NCBI GenBank assembly: GCA_021018815.1
Contig: JAITYX010000004.1
Span: 1,489,501-1,553,500 of the forward strand
Length of the DNA stretch: 64,000 bases
Direction of reading: 5' to 3'
Origin: Talinum fruticosum
Lineage: Eukaryota > Streptophyta > Magnoliopsida > Caryophyllales > Talinaceae
In this document: one piece after another, positions 12,872 through 25,660 of the stretch
Layout: each line of letters opens with the position of its first letter
How positions within the stretch are numbered: the stretch's first letter is position 1
Notes under the pieces: model-generated
Databases searched by the model: none
Told to the model about the DNA's origin: nothing
What the model saw: only the letters and a program-made list of their open reading frames with translations
Position numbers and translations under genes: made by a program

Positions 12872-15130
12872 CACTGATAATGACGACGACAACCCCTCCG
12901 GCTCCGGTTCTGGCTCCCGTTCCGCCGCTGCTGCCGGTGGTGGTGGTGATATCTTCCGCGCCGACGAACCCTTGCTGTGGTCTCGCGACCTCGAGAAGCA
13001 CTTCCTTGGCGAATTCTCCTTCGCTGTTTTCCAGGCTAATGAAGTCCTTGAAGATCGCAGCCAGGTCGAGACTGGCCACGATGCTACTTTCGTTGGTGTC
13101 TATGACGGCCATGGCGGCCCTGAGGCAGCTCGCTTCATCTCCGATCATCTCTTTCTTCATCTCATGAGTGAGTTTCATTTCTTTTTCTCTCTCTTTCACT
13201 GTACGTTTTTCTTAAGAGTTTGTATTCCTCTGTTTTTTGGGGAGTTTTCTGATCTCGCTTCAATTCTTTTACATATTGGATGTTTTTATCAATTTTTGCG
13301 TGGTTTTGGGTTTTTGTTGCTTCTGGGTTTTCGTGGAACTGAATGATGTAGGACTTCTATGGCCATTTGTGCATTTCTGGTATCAATTATTACGAGAGTT
13401 TGTATCTGTCATTGCTCGTAGGAGTCCTTAAACTTGTGTTTTAATATGATTCAGCTTTCCTGAATTGTCTAAAATTGAAATGATATATGTAACATCTGGC
13501 TTAATTTGTTGCAGAGCATGCTCGAGATAGCAGAGCTATATCTGAGGAGGTCATCAAGAGCGCTCTTTCTGCAACCGAGGATGGATTTCTTACACTTGTC
13601 TCAAGGACAATTCAACTAAAGCCTGTAATTGCAGCAATTGGATCGTGTTGCCTGGTTGGTATTATCTCCAAAGGGACACTATACGTTGCTAATCTGGGCG
13701 ATTCACGAGCAGTAATGGGTTCTTTTGGTAGATCAAACAAGATTGTTGCCGAACAATTGACCAAGGAGCATAATGCTAGTATGGAGGAAGTCAGACAGGA
13801 ACTCAGGTTAACACACCCAGATGATTCATCCATCTTAGTGATGAGGCAAGGGGTTTGGCGGATTAAAGGCATCATTCAGGTTGTTCTCTCCCCTGATGTT
13901 GTTCCTGAAACCTAACTTTTTGTGTGTTCGATTCCATTTTTCATTTTCTTCTTTTGCGCAATTGTCTGTGTCTATTTTCTTTTCGTTTCCTTTGAATTGT
14001 AAGGACAGTACCAGTCACATGCTCTTGCTTACCATCTCTTGTTTTAGTTACGAGGGTAAACGAATGCATATCTGATGTCCAAAACCAGTATTTTGTTTCG
14101 AATAAGAGATCTTTGCTTGGGAGCTTGATCTGTCATGGTTTCATGGGATGCTCATTTGATAATTAGCAACTTGAGACCATGCTCATGTTCTCAATTTTGA
14201 ATGGTGGGTTACCATGCTGAACAAGAGATGAAAAGGGCAACGAATGCTTTATAAGACTCGTCACAGTGTGCTACTTAACAATGACAAAGAGGATAGCACT
14301 GAGAGTTACAAATTTCTTGACAACAGTTTAGCTTGCGGTGCCTTTTCGAGGCTTAGTTTATAACGAGTTTCTTTGCAGTCCCTAGTGATTAAGCTTGTGA
14401 TCTGGCATTGTTCTAGTCAGGATGCTCAAGCGAAGGACAAGTACTAATGACACTGCTGTTCTCCTCAGTCCTCATGTTTAGTTGGTCGATGAAAGTGTTC
14501 TGACATATTGACACTGCTCTTCTGTGTGACATTGTTGAACAGGTTTCTAGATCTATAGGAGATGCATATTTGAAGCGGCCAGGCCTCGCTCTTGACCCCT
14601 CATTTCCACGCTTTCACGCTTCTGAACCCATTCGCCGCCCTGTTCTAACAGCTGAGCCATCCATCCATACACGAGTTTTACAACCTAACAATCAGTTTCT
14701 GATATTTGCCTCCGATGGGCTGTGGGAACACTTGTCCAACCAGGAAGCCGTGGAAATTGTCCATAATAATCCTCGAGTTGTATGCTTTCTTACCACGCCT
14801 CATCTTTCCCATTGTTTCATCACCTTTCTATTTAAAAAGAAATCTACTGAGGTGCTTACTGTACTCACCATCCAGGGGATTGCCAAAAGACTTGTCAGGA
14901 GGGCTTTAGAGAAGGTTGCAGAGAAGATGAACATAAGGTACGAAGAACTGAGGAACGTTGAAAAGGGAGAGAGAAGGAAATACCACGATGATATCACAGT
15001 GATCGTCCTCTTCATAGATCACGAGTTGATGAACGAAACGATGTCGGTGCCAGTTCCTGAAATATCAGTCCAAGGGTTCGTTGATACTGCTGGGCCGTCT
15101 AAATTCAGCCTCCTGCGTGACGGAGCCTGA
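12795..15130 (+). CDS. Protein phosphatase 2C, clade D type
   Basis: Mn/Mg-dependent Ser/Thr phosphatase. Clade D members act at the plasma membrane or nucleus and several dephosphorylate H+-ATPases in auxin growth control; which member this is cannot be fixed. Exons 12795-13167, 13515-13879, 14543-14779 and 14876-15130 join in frame to 409 residues. The N-terminus ([15 protein letters not shown]) matches the short Cys-Trp-Arg-Pro leader typical of the clade, which supports this ATG over the one at 12788. Catalytic motifs are all present: VYDGHGG (metal-binding Asp at 104), GDSRAV (186-191), FASDGLWE (Asp304) and HDDITVIV (362-369). An acidic/Ser-Gly spacer at residues 22-50 is unusually low-complexity. 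The C-terminus after residue 376 is variable. The gene looks intact and active. Confidence 0.93.
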
Positions 15131-17234
15131 TTTGGTGGTGTTGTTTGGAATTGGAGTCACCTTCATTCTTAGGCTGTTGTTCCTGGTTTGAGCTGTTTTA
15201 GATGCAAGGCTTGTACAATATGCCTTCTGATATCAAGTGACAGAGTGTATAAAAACGTAAGATGTGCTAGTGCAAGTGACCAATTTTGATTATTTGAATT
15301 GCTTTATGGGCACCACAAAATTGTATAATCATCCCTGCCCTGAGTTATGGGCTAGAAAAATATTAGATAGAGTTGGCCTCCTATGCCACTCTGTAAGGTA
15401 GTGGAGATAAAATGTGAAAAGGCCAAAAAAAAAGTTGAACTATTTCTTCAACGTCAATTCTCATTGCGAGGTATGATCAACAAAAAAATTCTTATTGCGA
15501 GGTGATTAAAAAAAATCTCATTATTAGGATATATTTATATCATAATTTTGGATCATCGGAAGAACTGTATGTCCTAAAATTTGTTCACTATAATAATGGA
15601 CTCCATAGTTTTAGACAACTTTTTAAAAGAATTTATATCAAGGTACACTATAAGGAAAATTTTCTAAAGTATGTCAAAGTTACTTAGTAAAACATATATA
15701 ATAATGCTCACTTGAAAATACACTTATGTTGAATTTGCCTACATTTTAGTCCTTTGTTCCTATTAGAGTTGTGCCCTATAATTCGATTATTATATATTTT
15801 ATTTTTAGGACATACCTTAACATAATATATAAATAAAGATCGAAATATAATAAGCAAAGTTTGAACTTACTATAGTTAACAAAATATACCATACGAACAA
15901 ATGTGTTTATAATAATGACCATGCAAGCAGAGTTTTAGCCTACTTATACTGAGGGAAGATTGGAAATACTTTGATCTTTGGCCAATTTGATTATTCCTAT
16001 TTAATTTTTAATTTTTTTTTAACATTTGGTGTTTGTTGTCAATGATTTGTGTGTATTCTATCCAAAATGTGTTATTGGTCAATCCCTATTCCCTATTCAT
16101 GAGAAGGACCCATGACCCCTCTAATTGTGATATGTTTTTACGTTTGATTTAGACGTTTCTATATGATTTTGTTTTATTAGGGGTCCTTTGTTTTTTGTGC
16201 TTCAAGTTGAATTGCCATAGATTTCAATAAGTGTAAGTTTTTTTTTTTTTTGGTTTTTAGGTTAGAAGAATACACTTTTTCTTTTAAATTAAAATTTTAG
16301 TTAGCTATGCATATTGGATATATGAAAGAAAAAAAACGTTTGCTAGACTTGTAGAACGTGCATTTCTCACTTTTACAAAGGAATTACTAATTAAAATACA
16401 GATTCGTAAAGAGTTCCAATGTTCATTATAAAATATAAATTTTGTATGCATTTATTTTATATTTTTGGTGTGACAAAAAAACTAGTGACAGTGTCTATTT
16501 AATTAATGGTAGAGAAGTGTAGATCCCTTGGGGCCAATGTGTCGAAAGAAAAATATATTTTTAATTTCAAAATTTAATATTATGATATTCTAAGTTAAAT
16601 AACCATAAACTCATGTAAGAATTTAATATCTGGATTCGACCTCAAAACTCAAAATTCATAATGATCACAAACTAAAATTGCATACTTACATACAAGTACA
16701 TTTTACACATAATTCGACTGCATTTAGTTACTAAATGGCTCTAGTTGATATTTGGACGTAACTTCTACTTCTAATTTTTTTAACCATTGAATTACACATA
16801 ATTCGATTATAAAAATTGTATATATATAAAGAAATTGTCTTCACCAGGTTTAAATCATCGTAGAGAAGATAGAAGTGTAGAGTGCTTGCCGTTAGACCAA
16901 GTACTCACCCGGTTATTATAAAAATTATATAATTTACATGCTATTGTATATAAATTTATACAAATATTTAAAACAATCAAGAATTCAATTGATTTTACTA
17001 ATACTCTAAAATTAAACTCCACAAATTATAAATTAGAAAGTAATATGACATATATAATTTTTGTCTTTAAAATTCTAACACGATTCACTGTTGTATTAAA
17101 ATATTTCAATGTCTTAATTACAAGTAAAAAACCAATATCATACTTTAATAAACGGGGTATTAAAACAAGATTTTACAGAGGAATCACAAATTAAAATACT
17201 TATTCACAAAGAGTTCAACATTATTTATGAAATA

Positions 17235-17268
<34 letters not shown>

Positions 17269-17639
17269 ATATTTTTTTTGGTGTGAAAAAAATAGTGATG
17301 TTTCTATTGTATCAATAGCAGAGAAATGTAACCAAAGAGTAAGTATATCCTTAATTTTAAATTTTAACTTTTGTCAAGTCCTAAGTTAAAAAATCATAAA
17401 CCAATGAGGTCTTAGTCCTATGGTTAAAACTAAGGTCTTAGGTACATTAGGTTTCGGTATTCGATTCTTCTTCCACATTGTATTGTATTGTCTTTATTAT
17501 GCCTCCTCCCGACCGGAGAAAAAAATGTTAAAAAGCATAATTATGTGATCATCATAAGCTTGAATCGATCCTCCCTTTGAATATTGTGCGCTTGATCACT
17601 AGTATTCCAATACTAATCTATCCGATACCCGATACCTTC
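15131..17639. other. AT-rich intergenic region, no gene seen
   Basis: About 2.5 kb without a credible coding frame, apart from the 3' UTR of the phosphatase gene at its left end. A (TA)n tract lies at 17238-17265. Confidence 0.5.
17238..17265. repeat. (TA)n microsatellite
   Basis: Fourteen uninterrupted AT units in intergenic DNA. Confidence 0.95.
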
Positions 17640-18655
17640 CGTTGGGGGATCACCGTTATCGGCCAATTTACTACCAAGTTTGCCACTTGGTTATGCCATG
17701 ATCTTAAGTAAAACCAAGCTTGGGAAGGGAATTGGATTTGGAAATTAAGCATTCCACCCAAAATGAGAATTTTTCTGTGCCAATTTTTTTATGATAGCTT
17801 ACCCACAAGAAGCTTGTTACTGAAGAAAGGAGTTCATATTGACCCCAATTGCCCATGTGCCATGGATCTTCCGAATCACCTTTCCACCTCGTTTTTCATT
17901 ACCAGCATGTTAGGGATACGTGGGAGATGGCAAAAGCTCACGGATGGTTCTCTTTTGGCCCAACCAGATACAAAAGGATGGCAAGTGGGAAAGACTTCCT
18001 TCGGTTTTTTAAAGCCGATCTTAATGCTCATGATCCGCAACGCCTTCCGTTTCTTCTACGGAGTATTTGGAAAGAGCGCAATGGGATGGTTTTCAAAAAT
18101 GAACATTTTGCACAGGGTAGAGTTTTGATCCTTGCAAAGAGAACTTATGCGGAATGGCAAGCCGATCGAGGAACAATGTTCATAGCTATGGTCCGACTAC
18201 TTTTTTTCTTTTTAAAAAAGCCAATCATTGTGAAGTGGGATCAACCTCATCCAGATTTCGTCAAACTTAACTTTGAAGGATCCAACATGCCTTCATCATC
18301 AACAGCAGGGTTTCTTCTACGCGACCACTTGGGAAGACTTATCGTAGTAGGGGCATACCATTTGGGGAGACATCAATCCTTGTTGTTGAAGCCATAGTGT
18401 TAAGAAATGGTATCCAAGAAGCTACCAAATTGGGATTCCAAAATATCCAAGTAGAAGGTGATAACAACATTGTTATTCAAGCACTTAGGGCAGTATTCGA
18501 TGTCCATGGCAGATTGAGTATATTATCCAAGACGTTATCAAACTTAGTACCAAGGTCAACAAGATATCCTACAACCATATTTTTAGAGAAGCAAACCAAG
18601 CGGCTGATTGGGTGGCACGTGTTCATCGCAGTTTCTATGGCTCACAAATGAAAGT
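17640..18655 (+). pseudogene. Dead non-LTR retrotransposon: zinc-binding RT and RNase H parts
   Basis: Broken frames give the end of a plant LINE ORF2. First comes the RT zinc-binding domain: GQFTTKFA near 17660, then WIWKLSIPPKM, FFYDSLPTRSLLLKKGV and a Cys-rich NCPC... segment. This is followed by an RNase H domain: VKLNFEGS, GFLLRDHLGRL, VVEAIVLRNGIQEA, VEGDNNIVIQAL and a late IFREANQAADWVA. At least three frame changes separate the pieces (about 17870, 18390 and 18490). The usual catalytic Asp of the NFDGS motif reads Glu. No N-terminal endonuclease or RT palm region is seen, so it is a 5'-truncated, decayed copy. Confidence 0.85.
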
Positions 18656-20035
18656 GACCTCGAGCGAGTATTCGAGGGTGTCGAATCACAGGAAGTAGGG
18701 TTTCAAATATTGGAGCCTAATTCGAGCGGTTCAAGCTAGGTCGAATCAAAGATGTGGGAAAATTAAGTAATGAAAACTACATTAAAGTTAAAAAGATGGC
18801 TAAACATAGATGAAAACTCTTTCAAGCATTTTATTGAACACTTGGTAAGCATGACTAACTAGCCATCAAAGGGCTAATCACAACACAATTCAACCAAACT
18901 ACTCATTAAACATGAGAAAATTCAAGGTAAAGTCTAAACTAGCAATATAGCAAATAAGCATGGAGAGGAAAGAGAAAACTAAACTAACTTGCATAAATCA
19001 AACAAATGAACATAAATCAACAACAAAATAGCAAACATTTAAACAAAACATTAACTAAACTAACATTAATCTAACAAAATGAACAAGAATAAAGTAAGAA
19101 ATAAAGAAAGAGAGAAGAAGAAAGCTTAGCCATAGAAGCTCCAAAGCTCCATGGTTTACAATCTTCAACCCAAATCTACACTAATCTAATATAACTAATC
19201 TCCCTAATTGAGTTTTACTTTGGCTAACTATAAATTTAATCTAACTCCTAAACCCTAAGTAAGGGGCTCTCTTCAAGAGGTCTCTCCCAAGATGTCGCCA
19301 AAAGCCAATTTAAATAGCTTAAAAATAGTCAAAATGAGTCCTGGGGCCTTGGCACGGTCGTGCCAAGTGGCACGGGCATAACCGTGCCAAGTCTCTTGCT
19401 GAAAAATAGAAAATTGCCCAAAACAGCACCAGCACGGCCTCTCCCACGGCCATGGGTCAGAACGTGGGTGCTGCCATAGACTGTGCCATGGCCTGTGGGC
19501 AGGCCGTGGGGCCTCCAAATGACCTTTTCTTGCTTTGACTTTCATTGGGCGGCACCGGGACTAGTATGAGGTGATCTTGGTGACTTGTGATTGTTCCAAA
19601 GGGTCCTCGAGAGGTTCTTCTTGGGTCCTAGAATGTCACAAATACTTGAACTTTGAGTGTGCGGTGATTCCGAAACTTTACTTCGAACTTTCGAAACTCT
19701 TGCGGAACTTTCGGATGTGCTTACGGATGGTCCAACATGGCTACGACAAATTGAATATGGATCTTTGAAGCTTGGTTTGCCGAAATCATCATCATTTTCG
19801 CTCTATTATCTGCAAGTTGTTCGGTTTGACTTATTTCCTACAAAAGTAAATAAAAGAAGTAAAAATCATAAAATTATATTATTTACGAGCCAAAAACATG
19901 TGTTAGGAGGCATATAATATACATCATTTACGCCCAAACAGCATGCCAAGGCCATTCAATTATTTCCCCTATGTTGTGGGACACTTGTTCTAATCATGCT
20001 TTCTTGTCCAAATCATGCTTTCTTGTCCATTGTAG
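18656..20035. repeat. Probable repeat-derived segment (unclassified)
   Basis: Separates the RNase H end from a possible LINE tail. It includes GC-rich, partly palindromic words (GGCACGGTCGTGCCAAG and GGCACGGGCATAACCGTGCC near 19350-19400, with related words to 19510) of a kind I associate with plant LTR-retrotransposon noncoding DNA. An AATCATGCTTTCTTGTCC word is tandemly duplicated at about 19993-20028. No coding domain or matching LTR pair could be shown. Confidence 0.35.
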
Positions 20036-20120
20036 TTGATGATAACTTAGGTAGATCTCCCGTGAGAAGAGCTGCTTAAGTTCACTTTATGTTTATTTTA
20101 CCCTTTCCAAAAAAAAAAAG
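20036..20120 (+). repeat. Possible LINE 3' end with poly(A) tail
   Basis: A short segment ending in CCCTTTCC followed by eleven A's. Its position, same-strand orientation and tail would suit the missing 3' end of the LINE at 17640-18655. This is inference only. Confidence 0.25.
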
Positions 20121-20648
20121 TGATATCAATACAAATACAAACCTCAAATTACTTATGGGTCCATTGAGGTTCAAGTATAATAATTTTTAATCTAAAATTT
20201 TAGATAAATAATTTTAGAACTTTTGAGGTCTGCGTAAATATTTTAGGGGTCCAAATCCGAATAGGAAATTATTTTTTGAGCTGAAAAATGACATGGCTTC
20301 TAGAATATAAAATACTGAAGCAGAATGCAATGGAGTTAAAGTCTATAATTGAGCTTAAGAATAAAGATGGCAATGGTATTTATTGAGAAGAGCAATTTCA
20401 AAATGCTTTTAGTGTCTTTCCTCTTAATGGAATATATGAAAGAACAACCATTAATTCATATACAATAACACAAGGAGGAAAAAATAATAATAATGAAGAA
20501 GAAATAGAATTATTAGATGACCTTTCAATTTCATAAGTTTCCTTTCATTCTCATGACAAGTCTCCTACATATAGCCATGTATTCTCCGAGAAGAAAACCA
20601 TCCACTCAGCCAGTATATACTCAGCTGTGAATCTACAGTACAATCAAA

Positions 20649-21208
20649 ATGGTGAGGAGAGTGGCTGTAGGCCGCAGAAAGGTCGCGATAAGGAAGATAC
20701 AGAACCCAGATGAGCGTCTGATTACCTTCTCGAAACGTCGAGCCGGTATCTACAAGAAAGCCAGTGAGATAAGCATCCTTTGTGGTGCTGAAATTGGCAT
20801 TCTCATTTTCTCTCCATCAAACAAGCCTTACACATTCGGAGTGCCGAATTTTGAGGCCATTGTGAATCGTTTCCGAGGGAGAAACTATCCGACTTTGGAT
20901 AACATGACGGCTAGTTTTATCGAGGCCTACTGGAAAGCAAAGAATGAAGAGGTGAACCTCGACTGTGATGAACTCTATGCTCGTCTGTACGTGCTGAAGA
21001 AGGAGGGGAGAGGCTCTCGAGAGCGAAAGAGGCCATTCAAGATGAGTGCTGGTGGGAGGCATCTGTGGAAGATCTCAATACCGATCAAATGGAGCAATTT
21101 CGGGTGGCTATGGAGCAGTTTAAGGCACTTGTTGCCAAAAGGACTCAAGAGATCATGGCAAGTAATCCCCCTGGGGCTCATGCTGCTGGCACAACCAACA
21201 AGTCATGA
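20649..21208 (+). CDS. Type I MADS-box transcription factor (M-alpha, AGL62-like), one-base frame break
   Basis: Single-exon gene, as usual for type I MADS genes, which act mainly in female gametophyte and endosperm. The ATG at 20649 gives VGRRKVAIRKIQNPDERL and ITFSKRRAGIYKKASEISIL, then CGAEIGILIFSP, a complete SRF-type DNA-binding domain over residues 8-65. The M-alpha-type stretch FEAIVNRFRGRNYPTLDN follows. At the G run 21005-21008 the family frame is lost. One base would restore a frame that reads ERLSRAKEAIQDECWWEASV and then an EQFRVAMEQFKALVAKRTQE coiled helix to a stop at 21206-21208, the typical AGL62-like C-terminus. As sequenced, the frame runs into unrelated residues to 21254 (201 aa). 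Either a real truncating mutation or a homopolymer error. Confidence 0.88.
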
Positions 21209-21254
21209 CTTCAACTATATATCAATCCTACCCTTAGCCTGTGACATTATATGA

Positions 21255-22184
21255 GTATGATTATCTCATTAGTATGCTAATAAGTTTTTCTACTTTGGAG
21301 AAGTTCATGTTTGTAGTTTTCTGTTTTGATTTGTTTATTTGGAAGATAGTTCGATTCGATGTAGTGTTAGAGTTGAATGTTATTTACCTATGTTTTTTAA
21401 GTTCATCTTATATGTTATGTTATCATTAATCAATAATGTGATTATTAAATTAGCTCGGATTGTCTTTTTTCAAAAAAAAAAATTATATAGTATGCAGTAC
21501 ATTGTTATTAAACTAGACTAGAGATAAAGAGATATGGAGCAATATTAAAATAACTCATAAAAAATAACAAAAAATTTTAGAGGCATATATAAGTGGAGTT
21601 TAACAATGAGGGTTCATTGTATCACTAGGGTTCTATGTATGTTTTAACAATTTATGGAGTATTAGTTAAGTTTATTCATTTATGCATGAAGTAGTACTAT
21701 ATTTACTTTTATATTATAAATTGTTTCATCTCCCATATTTATTTTGTTTTCTCTTTCTATATTAGTTCTATCAATATAATGATATGTTCATCGTCGTTTT
21801 GTTTCATCTTTTTATGAGTTATTCCAAAATTACAATTCGATCATTCTTTTAACACAAGTCTAATGATATAAATAGTGTATTTTTATATTACTAATGATCA
21901 TACCCATAATCTAATTTTAAAAAGACAGTGGATCTAAATTTGTAATACTTAATTGTATTCATAATATTGTTTTAAAGAGATCGTAGATCCAAATTTATAA
22001 TACTATGGATAATCATCCTTAGATTACACGAATTCATGAGTGAATGAGGGAAAATTCTTCTGGGTACACGAGGTCCCCTAACGTGCCTTCACTGTTTCCT
22101 TGACAAATTGACTCAGGATTCTGTGCTTCTTTCCTTCACCTCATCCACAGAAATAAAAATGCGAATTTAAAGCTGAAGAAAGAG
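21255..22184. other. AT-rich intergenic region, no gene seen
   Basis: About 0.9 kb between the MADS gene and NUDT23, holding the NUDT23 promoter. A four-codon upstream ORF (ATGCGAATTTAA) occurs at 22159-22170, 15 bases before the NUDT23 start codon. Confidence 0.5.
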
Positions 22185-25100
22185 ATGCTTAAATCTCTCC
22201 AGATGATGATAGTTTCTTCATCGTCTTCTGGGTTCCTCGCATATCGACTTAAACCCCAACACCGCGGATTCTTCGTCTTTCCTATCTTATCACAATCTGC
22301 CCCTCTGCAAAACCCTCGATCTTTGTCAATCCTTCCATTGCCAACTCGAAAGAGACACTCCTTCAGAGCGTCCCGGATGTCCTCTACTCGGAACGACCCG
22401 AATCCGGCTTCATCTGAAACTCCCGTTTCATCTGTAAGTTGACTTAAATCTTACATCTCTATGGGCAATTTGATTGCTTGGCATTCGTGTTCTGGAGAGA
22501 TTGTGAGTGTCTTTGATTTCAATGTTTAAGCGATTAGGGATTCTGGGTTGTTAATAATATTTGTTGATATTCAGTGTTCTAACATGGGTAAGGTCGCATC
22601 TTGAACTTGATAATTGACCTCCGAAGGCCCCTCTTCTGATCGGTTCCTAAGAGTGTGTAATGGGTTATGAGTATTGGGATTGTTAGGGCAAAACCCAGAA
22701 AGCTTTACTAAGAAAATGCTATCTTGCACTAGGATTATCTGTTGGATTGATAGTTGGTCAAGATTTTCTACTTGTGGGAATGATTATTCAGCGCATTGTG
22801 GAGAGTTTTTGGAGAGGATTTATGTGCTTGTTCTTGTGGAATTGTACAGTTCTACTTGGACTTGGCTACAACCCACATCTGTCTAACAGGTTGTGGGGCA
22901 TCGAATCCACCCATTTCCTAAAATGTTGTTTTTGGCCTAAAATGGTTAAGACATCCTAACCATGCTGGAGTATGCACTAAAAAATATCCATGCTGTAGCT
23001 TTAACTGTTGAGTGCTCGACATTGGTGCTTGGGTGTATTACCAAAGGTTTGATTTTCTTATTGGTAATATAGTACAGGATTCTTTAACATCTCATTTATC
23101 AATTGGACTATCATATTACATGCGTTTGTCAAGGTGATAGGACACTGCAAGTTTAACAATCCAGTTCCTTGACTCTAAGTTTTGTAAGTTTTTGCCTTCA
23201 ATGGACTGAATCCAGCATCTAGCTCCACTTTAGCTTGCATTTGCTATGAAGCAGCTATTAGTCAATGCTATACCAATTCATATTCTAATAGGGATAATTT
23301 CTTTGCAAATTGCAATCATATGGGTTTCTCTATGTTAGTTTGGTTATGTCGACTTTCAAAGCCTTTATAGACAGGAGCCCTAAGAGAGGCATTGAGGTGA
23401 CCCGCTCAGTACGAATGTAGGTTAATAATTGAGTTGAGAGGCATTGGTGTGGGCTGTGGCTACTGTCTATAGTTATTTGGCTGGAGTTTATTATGAGAGT
23501 GCTTCTTCCTAGATTTATTCTGGTTCAATACATTTGAATTTCTCCCTTAAAAGGTGTCAAGAGCTCACATGGGAATTGCAGTTTAGAACGATGAAGTAAA
23601 TTGCTTAACCAGAGCTGTTGTCACCCTGTGAGCTTAATCATGTTTTATGCACAGGTAAGTATTCGTAAAGTCAATTTCTGTCAGTGGTGTGGTGGCCCTA
23701 CAAAGCATGAAGTACCTGATGGAGAGGAGAAGATTAGAGCAGTTTGCACTTTATGTGGCAAAATTGCCTACCAGAATCCAAAAATGGTATTTTGATGCTG
23801 ATCTAAGTTAAACATGAATACATGACACTCTTGCATTGCTATGTGTAACCTGTGATCTAGTTCAACATGTTGGATTTGTTGCTGTAGTTTTCAACTATTT
23901 TCTGCTTCTCGTAGGTAGTGGGTTGCCTCATTGAACATGAGAGCAAGATCCTACTTTGCAAAAGGAACATTCAACCTTCTTATGGACGGTGGTGAGTATC
24001 TTGAAGTGCATTTTGGCAGTGGATATGGAAATAATGGACCTTATTCTTCCTGATTTGAGTTGCTCTAGGCTTTTCATTTATGCTATCTGTGTCTTAGAAT
24101 TATGGATAATTTGATATTATAGGACTCTTCCTGCTGGTTACATGGAAATGGGGGAGTCTGCTGCTGAAGGAGCAATTAGGGAAACACAGGAAGAAGCAGG
24201 TGCAGAAGTAGAAGTGATGTCACCATTTGCCCAATTAGACATCCCTCTTATTGGCCAAGTAAGAATTTTTTCCTCTTCCATATGTATGTTACTGTTTATC
24301 TGAGTGTCACACTTCCAGTCTTACTGTGATCACTTCCTGGGACAGACGTACATCATTTTCCTCGCCAAGCTGAAGAAGCCTCATTTTTCACCTGGTCCTG
24401 AATCAACTGAGTGCCGACTTTTTTCACTTGATGAAATACCATTTGACTCTCTGGCATTTTCATCAATGGTGGTCACACTAAAACTGGTACGGGCTGGTGT
24501 TGGATGTTCAGGATGTTATATTCTTAGAAATTATTATGCAGATACTATGTTGACTTTTGCCTTTGGTTTCAGTACATTGAAGATATGAAAGCTGGGAAAC
24601 TGAAGTTCCATTATGGTACCATCAATAAGAGGTGAATTTATAATTTGATATGCACCTTTATTTTGGCAACAGAGGCTAAAATGTAAATGTATTATTTATA
24701 GTTTTAATTGGCTGCTGAAAATGAAAACTGGTGTAAAATCTGAAGTATCTCAAACTTTGTTTCATGCCGAATTGAGTTTTAAATTTGAGGCTGTAAAACT
24801 CCCTTTATGTTTCTGTGCACTCTCTTTTCATCGCCGTCTGCTGGCGCCCTCCTGTCTGATACCCGACTGGATACAAGAGCACTTTATGTCTTTGATTTTG
24901 GTGGACAAGCCTGCAACACATTGGGGGTATTTTTACCGGGAAAAATTGTGTGTTTGTGAGTTCTTCAGCCTTAGTTGTGGGAAGAAATTAGCAATAGCAA
25001 ATGGTTTGACTATCTGTCTGAGAGGCACTAAAAGGGCATATCCCCTTCTCTCCTTTTCCCCTGCAGTTTTTAGGGTGTGCTGTCCCAAAGTAGCCGTGTG

Positions 25101-25660
25101 TGATGTTTGGATAACTTGAGTGAGTGGGGCATGGAATGAGGGTTCAAAGGTACACATAGAAAGGTTCAAAGTATCCACCCCCCACACCACCCCCGGCCTC
25201 CCCTGCGCGCGCGGAGCAAAACAAGGTTGTGCCCTCTGATTGCGAGCCTAAAACTTGATGTTGCATGTGGCCTTTTCAATAATTAAAATCTTTGTTTTTT
25301 TCCCTAAAAGACACATTGAAACTTGAAATATTCCACTATCAAATAAGATTGAAGCAAGTGTTCCAGAAACTTTACCTGGCGCAAAGTGGAGTATACCATG
25401 AGCTGAAATATCATTCATGAAAAGCATATTGTCTGTACCACTAGAAAAACTGAGTGGCAAATCATCTGTTTACAATAGTAGCTGTTCCAATCATTGTAAC
25501 ACTTAAGAGGAGGAATCCATACTCTGATGCATCTTATTATCAGCTTTTAATGACTGCATATGTAGCTTGTCTTCTAACTTTTGTTTGTCATATGGGCAGA
25601 CCGGGGACCAGCCCTTCTGATATAGATGCTTTCACTCTTGATCATCATCTGCAGACATGA
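22185..25660 (+). CDS. NUDT23: Nudix hydrolase 23, chloroplastic (FAD / ADP-ribose pyrophosphatase)
   Basis: In Arabidopsis NUDX23 hydrolyses FAD to FMN and AMP (and ADP-ribose) in plastids and helps control flavin levels. Exons 22185-22433, 23655-23786, 23915-23991, 24123-24258, 24346-24486, 24573-24631 and 25600-25660 join in frame to 284 residues with GT-AG borders. Residues 1-80 are Ser/Arg/Pro-rich and serve as a transit peptide. A Zn-ribbon follows with Cys pairs at 92/95 (CQWC) and 114/117 (CTLC). The Nudix box at 158-180 matches GX5EX7REUXEEXGU exactly (GYMEMGE...RETQEEAGA). Blocks such as [13 protein letters not shown] and [18 protein letters not shown] are those of NUDT23. The gene appears intact. 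Introns 1 (1.2 kb) and 6 (1.0 kb) contain open frames that are not exons. Confidence 0.96.

Noticed and set aside
16850..16920. Possible tRNA relic (GTGCTTGCCGTTAGACCAAG)
   Set aside because: No acceptor stem pairing or standard T loop found.
24721..25119. 132-codon frame within NUDT23 intron 6
   Set aside because: Lies between two exons that join perfectly in frame (24631 to 25600).
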